Below are positions 8,946 through 17,638 of a stretch of DNA of 64,000 bases, in pieces. The stretch is from NCBI RefSeq assembly GCF_001693485.1, contig NZ_MAXC01000055.1, forward strand, positions 248,001 through 312,000, read 5' to 3'. The DNA is from Bradyrhizobium sp. LMTR 3 (lineage in GTDB: Bacteria > Pseudomonadota > Alphaproteobacteria > Rhizobiales > Xanthobacteraceae). The stretch's first letter is position 1; each line of letters starts with the position of its first letter. Made by a program: the position numbers and the translations under genes. The notes under the pieces are model-generated. The model saw nothing but the letters and a program-made list of their open reading frames with translations, ran no database searches and had not been told where the DNA came from.

Positions 8946-9740
8946 TCATACAGCCACTTCGGCCTTGATGTGCGGGTGCGGATCGTAGCCTTCGAGCGCG
9001 AAATCCTCGTAGCGGAACGCGAAGATATCCTTCACGTCAGGATTGATCTTCATGACCGGCAACGGCCGCGTCGGCCGCGTCAGTTGCAGCCGCGCCTGCT
9101 CGAGGTGGTTGGAGTAGAGATGCGCGTCACCCAGCGAGTGCACGAAGTCACCGGGCTTCAGTCCGGTCACCTGCGCCACCATCATCGTCAGCAACGAATA
9201 GGACGCGATGTTGAAGGGCACGCCGAGGAACACATCGGCCGAGCGCTGATAAAGCTGGCAGGAGAGCTTGCCGTTCGCGACGTAGAACTGAAACAGGCAG
9301 TGACAGGGCGGCAGCGCCATCTTGTCGACGTCGGCCGGATTCCAGGCGGTCACGATCAGCCGCCGTGAATCCGGGTTGCGCCTGATCATGTCGATGACGT
9401 TGGAAATCTGGTCGATGCTGCGCCCGTCCGGCGCCGGCCACGAGCGCCATTGCGATCCATAGACCGGGCCGAGATCGCCGTTGGCGTCGGCCCATTCATC
9501 CCAGATCGAAACGCCGTGATCCCTGAGATATTTGATGTTGGTGTCGCCGGCCAGGAACCAGAGCAATTCATGCACGATCGCCTTCAGCGGCAGCCGCTTG
9601 GTGGTCAGCATCGGAAAACCGGCCGAGAGATTGAACCGCATCTGATGACCGAAGACCGACAGCGTGCCGGTGCCGGTGCGGTCGTGCTTCTCCGCACCGT
9701 CGCTGAGGATGCGTTCGAGCAGGTCGTGGTACTGGTTCAT
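8946..9740 (-). CDS. thyA: Thymidylate synthase (ThyA type)
   Basis: Methylates dUMP to dTMP using methylenetetrahydrofolate. 264 residues, the standard length, with DRTGTGTLSVFGHQMRF, the nucleophile motif ALPPCHCLFQFY (Cys146 region), LYQRSADVFLGVPFNIA and the HLYSNHLEQ segment. The start at 9740 gives MNQYHDLLERI, typical of the family; an upstream in-frame extension lacks similarity. First gene of the thyA-to-folA run. Confidence 0.96.
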   Translation of the reverse strand: MNQYHDLLERILSDGAEKHDRTGTGTLSVFGHQMRFNLSAGFPMLTTKRLPLKAIVHELLWFLAGDTNIKYLRDHGVSIWDEWADANGDLGPVYGSQWRSWPAPDGRSIDQISNVIDMIRRNPDSRRLIVTAWNPADVDKMALPPCHCLFQFYVANGKLSCQLYQRSADVFLGVPFNIASYSLLTMMVAQVTGLKPGDFVHSLGDAHLYSNHLEQARLQLTRPTRPLPVMKINPDVKDIFAFRYEDFALEGYDPHPHIKAEVAV

Positions 9741-9864
9741 GGCTGGTGCTTCAGGCCTTTGTCGGAACGGCGAATTTAGCGGCCGGGACACCCGATCGAC
9801 ACGCCGATTCGGCTTCGCGCACCGATTATACCCGGAAAAATGATCGCTCTCCGAACAAACGACA

Positions 9865-9890
9865 AGGGGCGGAACCCACGTTCCGCCCCT
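9865..9890 (-). terminator. Intrinsic terminator of the tct operon
   Basis: A perfect 11-bp hairpin, AGGGGCGGAAC / GTTCCGCCCCT with a four-base loop, 24 bases beyond the tctC stop codon; on the minus strand it is followed by a T-rich stretch (TTGTCGTTTGTT). Confidence 0.8.
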
Positions 9891-9914
9891 CGCCTATCCG
9901 TCTGATTACAGGGA

Positions 9915-10898
9915 TTAATTCACCGGCTTGACCACGGGGGTCCACTTCGCGATTTCGCTCTTCACCAGCGTTCCCAGCGCCGCCGGCGTACGATCGGCGG
10001 CAGGCGGTATGACGCTGCCAAGTTCGAGCAGGCGCTTGCGTACGGCCTCGTCGTCGAGCGCCTTGACGATCGCAGCGTTCAACTTGGCGACGACATCCGG
10101 GGGCGTTCCCTTGGGCGCGAAGATCGCGTTCCATGCCTGGGCCTGGAAGGCCGGTAGGCCGGCCTCGGCAGTGGTGGGAACATTCGGCAAGGACGGGTTA
10201 CGCTCTGGTGTCGCCACGGCGTAGGCCTTGATGGTGCCGCCGTTGATCTGCGGCACGGCATTGACGATCTGGTCGCACATGTAGTCGACCTGACCGGCCA
10301 CCAGCGCGTTCATCGCCGGACCGGTGCCGTTGAAGGGAACGCCGATCGGCTTGACGCCCAGAACCGAGTTCAGCAGTTCGCACGATACGTTCGAGACCGA
10401 GCCGACGCCGGCATGCGCCGCGTTGACCTTGGACTCGTTCGCCTTGACGTAGGCGATGAATTCCTTGAGGTCCTTTGGCGCAAAATCCTTGCGCGCCAGG
10501 ATCAGGATCGGCGTGCCGGCGAGCAGTCCGACCGGCTCGAAGTCCTTTTCCGGATGATAGGCGAGCTTGGGATAAAGCGGCACAGAAGCCGCATGCGTGC
10601 CCATATGCCCTGTGATCAGCGTATAGCCGTCATTGGCGGCGCGCGCGGCGCGGGTGGTGGCGGTGGTGCCGCCGGCGCCGACCACGTTTTCGATGATGAT
10701 CGTTTGACCGAGCGTCTGCGCCATATGGCCGGTGACGATGCGCGCGATGACGTCCGTCGGTCCGCCCGCCGCAAACGGCACGATCATGGTGATGTTGCGC
10801 GTCGGATAAGCCTGAGCTTGAGCCTGCGAAGAAAATAAGCCCAGTCCCGCAAGCACTGCCAGAAAACCGCTCGCAAGCGAGCGACCGTACCAGTTCAT
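9915..10898 (-). CDS. tctC: Tripartite tricarboxylate transporter substrate-binding protein (Bug/TctC)
   Basis: Periplasmic solute receptor of a secondary carboxylate uptake system. 327 residues: signal peptide (about 1-29, cleavage after AQA), then YPTRNITMIVPFAAGGPTDVIAR, the standard Bug N-terminal motif, and the RPTYAEAGLP-like segment NVPTTAEAGLPAF. The start at 10898 follows AGGAGATCAAA, an excellent ribosome binding site. It is the last gene of the tctB-tctA-tctC operon; the ligand cannot be told from sequence. Confidence 0.94.
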   Translation of the reverse strand: MNWYGRSLASGFLAVLAGLGLFSSQAQAQAYPTRNITMIVPFAAGGPTDVIARIVTGHMAQTLGQTIIIENVVGAGGTTATTRAARAANDGYTLITGHMGTHAASVPLYPKLAYHPEKDFEPVGLLAGTPILILARKDFAPKDLKEFIAYVKANESKVNAAHAGVGSVSNVSCELLNSVLGVKPIGVPFNGTGPAMNALVAGQVDYMCDQIVNAVPQINGGTIKAYAVATPERNPSLPNVPTTAEAGLPAFQAQAWNAIFAPKGTPPDVVAKLNAAIVKALDDEAVRKRLLELGSVIPPAADRTPAALGTLVKSEIAKWTPVVKPVN

Positions 10899-11009
10899 TT
10901 TGATCTCCTGGATCTGTTGCAATGCCGAGCCCGCCGGCCGGCATATTCCATGGCATAGAAAATTAGCCGGAAGTCGACCAGACTTCGGGCTGCGGCGCAC
11001 CGACGCAGG

Positions 11010-12575
11010 TCAGTTCTCCGATTCCACAAACACCTCATCGCGCTTCTTGCGCAGCGACGGCAGCACCGCAAGGATAAGCAACGTGGCTGCAATCGCCATC
11101 AGTAGCGCCGACAATGGGCGTGTCAGGAAGACTGACCAGTCGCCGCGCGAAATCAGCAGTGCGCGGCGCAGGTTTTCTTCCATCAGCGGCCCGAGCACCA
11201 TCCCGAGCAGCAACGGCGCCGGCTCGAAATCGTGCTTGATCAGCCAGTAGCCGACCAAACCGAACGCACCGGCGATCATGACGTCGGTTGGCGCGTTGTT
11301 CACGGAGTAGATGCCGATACAGCAGAAAACCACGATCGAAGGGAACATCAACCGGTACGGCACGCGCAACAGCCGCACCCATATCCCGACCAGCGGCAGG
11401 TTGATGATCAGCAGCATCAGGTTGCCGACCCACATCGAGGCAATCATGCCCCACACCAGGTCCGGTTGTTTCTGCATCACCTGGGGACCGGGCACGATGC
11501 CGTGAATCGTCATTGCGCCGACCATCAGCGCCATCACCGCGTTCGGCGGAATACCAAGCGTCAGCAATGGAATGAACGAAGTCTGGGCTGCGGCATTGTT
11601 GGCACTCTCGGGTGCTGCGACGCCGCGGATTTCGCCATGACCGAACTTCGAGGGATCTTTCGCGACCTTCTTCTCGAGCGTGTATGCCGCGAATGATGCG
11701 ATCACGGCGCCGCCGCCCGGCAGAATGCCGAGAATCGATCCGAGCACGGTGCCGCGCAAGATCGCAGGGGTCGTCTCCTTGAGATCTCTGCGCGTCGGCA
11801 TCAGTCCCGACACCTTCTCCTGGACCAGCTTGCGATCGGTTTCGCCGCCGGCATCGAGATTGCGAATGATCTCTGCAAAGCCGAACAATCCCATCGCCAG
11901 CGTGGCAAAGCCAAGTCCGTCAGCCAGTTCGGGAATGTTGAAGGCCATGCGAGACGCGCCGGTCTCGATGTCGGATCCGACCATCGAAAGCAGCAGGCCC
12001 ATCACGATCATCGCGATTGCCTTCAGCACCGAGCCTTTCGCGAGCACAACCGCGAAGATCAGGCCGAGCACCATCAGCGAGAAGTATTCGGCAGGACCGA
12101 ATGCCAGCGCAATCCTGGTGAGCGGCGCGCCCAGCAGGGCAATCAGCACGGTCGCGACACAGCCGGCGAAGAACGATCCGATCGCGGCGATCGCGAGCGC
12201 CGGGCCGGCGCGACCTTTCTTCGCCATCTGGAAGCCATCGAGCGCGGTGACCACCGAGCCGGCCTCACCTGGAATATTGACCAGGATCGACGTGGTCGAG
12301 CCGCCATATTGCGCGCCGTAATAGATGCCTGCCAGCATGATCAGCGCGCCTACCGGGGGCAGGCCAAAGGTGATCGGCAGTAGCATGGCCACCGTAGCGA
12401 TGGTGCCGATGCCGGGCAGCACGCCAACCAGCGTACCGACCAGAGCGCCGATCAGGCAGAGCAGAATATTGACCGGGATCGGAATGGAAATTCCGCCAAG
12501 AAAGGCGGGTGTCCACTGCACGAACTGGAAAACGACGCCGAAGCCGAGTCCAAGATTTGTAAAGATATCTCCCAT
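11010..12575 (-). CDS. tctA: Tripartite tricarboxylate transporter large permease TctA
   Basis: The twelve-helix subunit carrying the transport pathway. 521 residues with the family signature GTLVGVLPGIGTIATVAMLLPITF (about 40-63) and its repeat SILGILPGGGAVIASFAAY near residue 280, plus GAQYGGSTTSILVNIPGE. It begins 7 bases after tctB and precedes tctC by about 110 bases on the same strand. Confidence 0.95.
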   Translation of the reverse strand: MGDIFTNLGLGFGVVFQFVQWTPAFLGGISIPIPVNILLCLIGALVGTLVGVLPGIGTIATVAMLLPITFGLPPVGALIMLAGIYYGAQYGGSTTSILVNIPGEAGSVVTALDGFQMAKKGRAGPALAIAAIGSFFAGCVATVLIALLGAPLTRIALAFGPAEYFSLMVLGLIFAVVLAKGSVLKAIAMIVMGLLLSMVGSDIETGASRMAFNIPELADGLGFATLAMGLFGFAEIIRNLDAGGETDRKLVQEKVSGLMPTRRDLKETTPAILRGTVLGSILGILPGGGAVIASFAAYTLEKKVAKDPSKFGHGEIRGVAAPESANNAAAQTSFIPLLTLGIPPNAVMALMVGAMTIHGIVPGPQVMQKQPDLVWGMIASMWVGNLMLLIINLPLVGIWVRLLRVPYRLMFPSIVVFCCIGIYSVNNAPTDVMIAGAFGLVGYWLIKHDFEPAPLLLGMVLGPLMEENLRRALLISRGDWSVFLTRPLSALLMAIAATLLILAVLPSLRKKRDEVFVESEN

Positions 12576-12582
12576 CGCACCC

Positions 12583-13083
12583 TCACCGGATCATGAAAGT
12601 CGGCAGGAGCTGCAAAGGCAGGCCGAGCGCATATGGAAACAACAGGGCGCAAAACGCCGTCAGGCAGACGGCAACGATCAGCGTCTCCGTCCACCGCGTC
12701 TCCGGTGACCCGCATGCCGCGATCAAGAAGGCCGCCATGGCGGCAAAGATCATCCCCATGGGCCGGATCGTGAAGGCGAACGTCAAGATCGCAACCGTAA
12801 CGAAAAACGGTCCGCGCCAATGGTATTTCGCAAGGTGGGGACCTTCGGTGACTACGCCGACGACGGTGATGAGGGCGCCCAGTCCCAGCAGCAAAAACCC
12901 GAACATCCGCGGTGCGGTACCGGCGCCGAACGAAAACCCGCGCATTCCCTGCAGGTCGCTCGACGCCCAGAGGGCGAACACGGCAATCGCCATCAAGGCA
13001 ATTCCGCCGACAAACTCCTGCGGGTTGCGAACCCATTTCGGCATGATGGATTTGACCGGCGCATGGCCCGGCGTAGCGTTCAT
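12583..13083 (-). CDS. tctB: Tripartite tricarboxylate transporter small permease TctB
   Basis: 166 residues with four predicted membrane segments (near residues 27-45, 60-80, 97-115 and 135-155), as in TctB. It is preceded by GGGGAGGAGAG eight bases before the ATG, a strong ribosome binding site. First gene of the tctB-tctA-tctC unit. Confidence 0.92.
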   Translation of the reverse strand: MNATPGHAPVKSIMPKWVRNPQEFVGGIALMAIAVFALWASSDLQGMRGFSFGAGTAPRMFGFLLLGLGALITVVGVVTEGPHLAKYHWRGPFFVTVAILTFAFTIRPMGMIFAAMAAFLIAACGSPETRWTETLIVAVCLTAFCALLFPYALGLPLQLLPTFMIR

Positions 13084-13510
13084 GGATATCTCTCCTCCCC
13101 AAGACGGGCTTCTCGCCCGGTTTGCTTGGATAACCTGGATACTTGTCCCGGAAACTGCCTAGCGACTTTCCTCAGACAACGCCAGCAAAACCCAAACACT
13201 CGCAGCGCCGACGGTAAACGGAGCGGCCAAAGCCGCTATCAGACCTGTAAAGGGCGCAGAGATCGCAACTTTTCCGGTTGGCGCGCTGCAACACACGCGA
13301 GTGAATTGCCGATCACGTTACGAACTCCGCGGGCGAGCGTTGGGGTGGCGGCGAACTGCGTATAATTCGTGCAATGAACGCGAACGGCACATTTTGGGAA
13401 TCGTCGAATCCGTGGCGAAACCGCAACTGAGCGACAGCAAACCGAAAGTGCGGTGCCTGTTCCCCTCCTGTTCAGCGCCTTTGGCCCTGTTTTTCTCCGA
13501 GCCTGCACCC
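13084..13510. other. Gene-free stretch between tctB and the tmRNA gene
   Basis: No convincing coding frame was found. The right-hand edge should hold the tctB promoter (reading leftward) and the tmRNA promoter (reading rightward); a TATATT hexamer at 13511-13516 is a possible -10 element for the latter. Confidence 0.5.
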
Positions 13511-13517
13511 TATATTG

Positions 13518-13843
13518 GCAGCGCCGGTTCGCCGGCTATGGAAATAAATGACCGTCGCAATAAACCATTCGGACCCGGGGGCAGTACCCGGCGCCTCCAC
13601 CCAAGCCCACCCTCCCGTGGTGGGTTTCGGCGGGGGCGAACCAGGATCGACGAGGGCGTAAAGGACGAGTTTTTTCCCGGTATTGTTCCGCCGTTATCGG
13701 GCTATGCAATAGTTGCAAACGACAACTATGCTCCGGTTGCTCAGGCTGCGTAACGCAGTTTGAAAGACCGATCTGAAGTCCTAGCGGGTTAAGCTCCGCT
13801 AGGCGGGGTTCGGAGGCACCTGGCAACAGAAGCCTCCACTTAA
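13518..13843 (+). ncRNA. ssrA: Circularly permuted two-piece tmRNA
   Basis: Rescues stalled ribosomes. The order is permuted: the T arm and 3' acceptor strand come first (GGACCCGGGGGCAGTACCCGG at 13571-13591, then CGCCTCC at 13592-13598 and ACCCA), then a short spacer, then the 5' acceptor strand GGGGGCG at 13632-13638 followed by GAACCAGGATCGACG. The two strands give a 7-bp acceptor stem whose third pair is G-U, the alanine identity element. The tag frame at 13715-13753 encodes ANDNYAPVAQAA then TAA. The coding piece ends with the GGAGGC/GCCTCC hairpin near 13837. The acceptor piece start is approximate. It corresponds to the stable sra RNA known from B. japonicum. Confidence 0.93.
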
Positions 13844-13982
13844 TTCTTTCATTTCCGGCCGACGGAGCCGTTGCTGCAAATTCGATCCGTCGCGCCTGCT
13901 GACCTGCGGCTCCCGCCGGGGTAGCATAGGGGCAAAGGGGCGAGTCGGGGGACCGGCAGCCATAAAACCTGACAGGACGACC

Positions 13983-14501
13983 ATGGCGACCGATCACATC
14001 CGTTATGACGTGCTGGCGCGTGACGCGCTGCGCGGAGTGCTGCGCCGGGTGCTGGCTGACGCGGCCGAACACGGCCTGCCCGGCGAGCATCATTTCTTCA
14101 TCACCTTCCTGTCCACCGCCGACGGCGTGAAGCTGTCGCCGCGGCTGTTGGCGCAATATCCGGAGGAGATGACGATCATCCTGCAGCATCAGTTCTGGGA
14201 TCTGGTGGTGACGGAGGATCGCTTCGAGGTCGGCCTGTCGTTCGGCGGCATCCCCGAGCGGCTGGTGGTGCCGTTCGCGGCGATCAAGAGCTTCCTCGAT
14301 CCGTCGGTACAGTTCGGCCTGCAATTCGAGCCGTCGGAAACGGCGGCAGAAGCACCGGCGGCGAAGCTGCCGGCGGTTTCCGCGCCGTCCGCCTTGCCCG
14401 CCGCTGCGCCCGAGCCCGCCGAGGAGATCAAGGACGACGAGCCGGCGAAGACGAGCGAAGGCGCTGAAGTGGTGCGACTGGATCGTTTCCGCAAGAAATA
14501 A
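13983..14501 (+). CDS. sspB: SspB-family ClpXP adaptor
   Basis: Delivers ssrA-tagged proteins to ClpXP. 172 residues: a compact N-terminal domain (about 1-115) with GLPGEHHFFITFLSTADGVKL and LVVPFAAIKSFLDPSVQFGL, a Pro/Ala-rich linker (about 120-155), and a basic C-terminal tail VVRLDRFRKK, which resembles the ClpX-docking tail of adaptors. It starts about 140 bases after the tmRNA coding piece, which encodes the tag it should recognise. Confidence 0.92.
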   Translation: MATDHIRYDVLARDALRGVLRRVLADAAEHGLPGEHHFFITFLSTADGVKLSPRLLAQYPEEMTIILQHQFWDLVVTEDRFEVGLSFGGIPERLVVPFAAIKSFLDPSVQFGLQFEPSETAAEAPAAKLPAVSAPSALPAAAPEPAEEIKDDEPAKTSEGAEVVRLDRFRKK

Positions 14502-14572
14502 TCTAAGCGCGAGAAACTCCGCTACGCTGTAGTGTACGCGTTCCGCCCCTTCACGGCGCAACGGACATACGC

Positions 14573-15988
14573 ATGGCTCGAGCAAAAACATCCGGAAACA
14601 AATCTACCCGCAGCGAGACCGACAGCTTCGGTCCGATCGACGTTCCCGCCGACCGCTATTGGGGCGCGCAAACCGAGCGCTCGCGACAGAATTTCAAGAT
14701 CGGCCAGGACCGCATGCCGATCGCGATCGTCCATGCGCTCGGTATCGTCAAGCTCGCCGCCGCCCAAACCAACCGGGAGCTCGGACTGCTCGATGCACGC
14801 AGAGCCAGCGCCATCGTCCGAGCCGCACGCGAGGTGATCGAAGGCAAGCTCGACGATCACTTCCCGCTGGTCGTCTGGCAGACCGGCTCGGGCACCCAGA
14901 CCAACATGAACCTCAACGAGGTGATCGCCAATCGCGCCAACCAGATTCTGGGCGGCGAACTCGGCGCCAAGAAACCGGTTCATCCCAACGACCACGTCAA
15001 CATGAGTCAGTCGTCGAACGATTCATTTCCGACGGCGATGCATATCGCTGCCGCCGGACGCATCGTCGCCGACCTGATTCCGGCGCTCGACGAGTTGCAT
15101 CGCGAGTTGCGCAAGAAGGAAAAGGCGTTCGCCAAGATCGTCAAGATCGGGAGAACCCACACCCAGGACGCAACGCCATTGACACTGGGGCAGGAATTTT
15201 CGGGCTACGCCGCGCAGGTCGAGAGCGGGATCGCGCGGCTGCGAAGCACGGTGAAGGAGCTGTTCCCGTTGGCGCAAGGCGGCACCGCGGTTGGAACCGG
15301 TCTCAACTCAAAGCCGAAATTTGCAAAACTGTTCGCCAGGGATGTCGCGAAAATCACAAGGCTGCCCTTCACCAGCGCACCGAACAAGTTCGAGGCGCTG
15401 GCTTGCAACGACGCCTATGTGCTGGTGCATGGCGCGATCAATTCGGTGGCGACCGGCCTGTTCAAGATCGCCAATGACATTCGCCTGTTGGGTTCGGGCC
15501 CACGCTCCGGTCTCGGAGAATTGATCCTGCCGGAAAACGAACCGGGCTCGTCGATCATGCCCGGCAAGGTCAACCCGACCCAGTGCGAAGCGATGACCAT
15601 GGTCTGCTGTCAGGTGTTCGGCAACCAGACCGCCGTCACCGTCGCCGGCAGCCAGGGGCATTTCGAATTGAATGTTTACAAACCCGTATTGGCATATTGT
15701 ATGATGCATTCCATTCAACTGCTGTCGGACGCGGCGCGCTCGTTCACCGAACATTGCGTGGTGGGCATCCGCGCCGACGAAAAGCGAATCCGCGAATTGA
15801 TGGAGCGCTCGCTGATGCTGGTCACCGCACTGGCTCCCAAGATCGGATACGACAACGCGGCGAAGGTCGCAAAATCGGCACACGCGCGCGGAATGACCTT
15901 GAAGGAAGAGGCTGTGCGCCTCGGGTTTGTGGACGCCGCCGAATTCGAACGCCTGGTGCAGCCGGACAAAATGACACACCCGGGCTGA
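14573..15988 (+). CDS. fumC: Class II fumarate hydratase
   Basis: Interconverts fumarate and malate in the TCA cycle, iron-independent. 471 residues with an N-terminal basic extension (about 10 residues), the WGAQTERSRQNF motif, TGSGTQTNMN, HPNDHVNMSQSSND and the superfamily signature GSSIMPGKVNP near residue 323. Follows sspB by 70 bases on the same strand. Confidence 0.96.
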   Translation: MARAKTSGNKSTRSETDSFGPIDVPADRYWGAQTERSRQNFKIGQDRMPIAIVHALGIVKLAAAQTNRELGLLDARRASAIVRAAREVIEGKLDDHFPLVVWQTGSGTQTNMNLNEVIANRANQILGGELGAKKPVHPNDHVNMSQSSNDSFPTAMHIAAAGRIVADLIPALDELHRELRKKEKAFAKIVKIGRTHTQDATPLTLGQEFSGYAAQVESGIARLRSTVKELFPLAQGGTAVGTGLNSKPKFAKLFARDVAKITRLPFTSAPNKFEALACNDAYVLVHGAINSVATGLFKIANDIRLLGSGPRSGLGELILPENEPGSSIMPGKVNPTQCEAMTMVCCQVFGNQTAVTVAGSQGHFELNVYKPVLAYCMMHSIQLLSDAARSFTEHCVVGIRADEKRIRELMERSLMLVTALAPKIGYDNAAKVAKSAHARGMTLKEEAVRLGFVDAAEFERLVQPDKMTHPG

Positions 15989-16260
15989 TCGCCGCTTCGC
16001 CCCCCCCCCGGGAAACTACGGATGAGGGATATAAATTATGGATGATACCTGAAGAATGAGGTGGATCATCTATCGCCGTTGTGTTGACGCATGGTAGGAG
16101 CAGGAATTATTCGATTTTTCGCAGAGCGAAATGTATTTGATGCTATCAGAGCCGGTAGACGGGGATTCCGAATGACCATCAAATTTGCTTGCGCGCGACG
16201 CGACGTTTTTCCGCCCCATGAATCATCATGTCTTCGAGTCGCCGGATGATGGAGGCGAGC

Positions 16261-16449
16261 ATGGGAGACGTGATCAATCTGAAGCGATTCAAGAAGCGTA
16301 CTGAACGGGAACAATCGGCAAAGCAGGCCGATGCCAACCGCGCACGCTTTGGCCGGACCAAGGCCGATCGCGCGCTCGATGAACGTCGCAAGGATCGCGC
16401 CGGCGATCTTCTGGACCAGCACAAGCTCGAGGACGGAGACGCATCATGA
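16261..16449 (+). CDS. DUF4169 family small protein
   Basis: 62 residues, very basic and charged, starting MGDVINLKRFKKR and continuing with an alanine/arginine-rich helix ending DLLDQHKLEDGDAS. This matches DUF4169, of unknown function, common in alphaproteobacteria. The stop overlaps the next ATG (ATGA), so it is translationally coupled to the ribbon-helix-helix gene. An ATG 11 codons upstream is possible but lacks family similarity. Confidence 0.78.
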   Translation: MGDVINLKRFKKRTEREQSAKQADANRARFGRTKADRALDERRKDRAGDLLDQHKLEDGDAS

Positions 16450-16703
16450 AGTCGCCCGTCGTCAAACGCTCGATCGTCGTTGCCGGTCACAAGACCAGCG
16501 TCAGCCTCGAAGAAGCTTTCTGGAACGGGATGAAGGAAATCTCGGGCCTGCGAAACATGACGCTGTCCGAACTCGTCGGCGAGATCGACAGCAATCGCCA
16601 GCAGGGCAACCTGTCCTCGGCGATCCGCCTCTTCGTGCTCGACTATTTCCGTACCCGCGCCATGCCGGCCGCCACGCCGGACGCGCCGCGGCCGCAGGCG
16701 TAG
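16446..16703 (+). CDS. Ribbon-helix-helix domain protein
   Basis: 85 residues. The strand-helix-helix pattern VKRSIVVAGHKTSVSLEEAFWNGMKEI... then MTLSELVGEID matches the RHH_4-type domain. The usual role would be DNA binding as a dimer, but these small alphaproteobacterial proteins have no assigned target. Coupled to the DUF4169 gene, which is a common pairing. Confidence 0.82.
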   Translation: MKSPVVKRSIVVAGHKTSVSLEEAFWNGMKEISGLRNMTLSELVGEIDSNRQQGNLSSAIRLFVLDYFRTRAMPAATPDAPRPQA

Positions 16704-16770
16704 GCCTCGACCAGGCGAGCGCGTCGCAACGCACCCGCCCTGTTACGTCATAAGCTCAATAGTCATAAGC

Positions 16771-17349
16771 TCAATAAGCGAGTCCGGTGCCGGGCGGCTT
16801 TTCGAGCGCCGCGGCCAGCGATCGATACTCCTCACAAGCTGCGCCGCAAATCGCCGCGATCCGCGTCAGATGATACGACGCCTGGTCGCGATTGCCCTGC
16901 TCGACCTGCCACAGGCCGTAATACTGCCAGGTCAGCACGTGGTTCGGATCCGTCTTCAACGCGCGCTCGTACCAAGCCTGCGACAGCCTGTAGTCGCCGA
17001 GCTTGCGATAGGAATAGCCGATCAGATTGGCAACATCCGCATTGTCGTCACGGCCGAGCGCCTTTAGCTGCTCGATGGCCCCAGCAAAGTCGTTGCGCTC
17101 ATAGATCGTCGCATGCGCGGCACGGTAGGCTTTCCGAAACGCATCATCGTCGGTGCTCGACTGTTTGGGGGCCTTCTTCTTCGACTTCGAGGTCGATTTG
17201 GGAGCGGATCTGGTGTCCGGCGGCGGCGGGCTGGCCGAAGGCGGGTCACCGCCGCCTCCCGCGGCAAAGGCCGGAACGGATGGCGGCGATGCCATCACAG
17301 CCATTGAAAACAACGCTAGCGTAGCGAACTTGATTGCCGACTTCATCAT
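16771..17349 (-). CDS. TPR-repeat exported protein
   Basis: 192 residues: signal peptide (about 1-30, ending AFAA), a Pro/Ser/Lys-rich linker (about 31-68), then two to three TPR units (NLIGYSYRKLGDYRLSQAWYERALKTDPNH is clear, about residues 109-138) and a short C-terminal helix with two cysteines. TPR proteins serve as protein-protein scaffolds; the partner is unknown. The start at 17349 follows GGAG six bases upstream. The open frame extends far beyond it, but only antisense to the ABC-F gene. Confidence 0.82.
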   Translation of the reverse strand: MMKSAIKFATLALFSMAVMASPPSVPAFAAGGGGDPPSASPPPPDTRSAPKSTSKSKKKAPKQSSTDDDAFRKAYRAAHATIYERNDFAGAIEQLKALGRDDNADVANLIGYSYRKLGDYRLSQAWYERALKTDPNHVLTWQYYGLWQVEQGNRDQASYHLTRIAAICGAACEEYRSLAAALEKPPGTGLAY

Positions 17350-17638
17350 GCGAATCTCCGGTTTTTCTGCGTGAGCGCAGCCATGGTCCAGCCGGAAGTA
17401 GAGACCCCGCCGCGAATGAAGTATTCCCGCCAGGCCGCGCGCAAATCGTCTGCGCCCTGCCTGGCTGGACGAATGACGGCAATGCGTATCTAATCGACGG
17501 TCGTTGCAGTCCCCGCCAAAGCGGCCGACGGAACCGGCGAAAACCTGCTGAAGAAGCGTAGAGACCCCCTGGAGAGAGAAATGGACATCGCAAAGCTGAC
17601 CACGCCTCGCGACCTCAGTCCATTTTCGGAAGCTCTCC

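Noticed and set aside
15998..16012. C-rich run after fumC as a regulatory element
   Set aside because: A simple homopolymer tract with no hairpin or T-run; no basis for a function.
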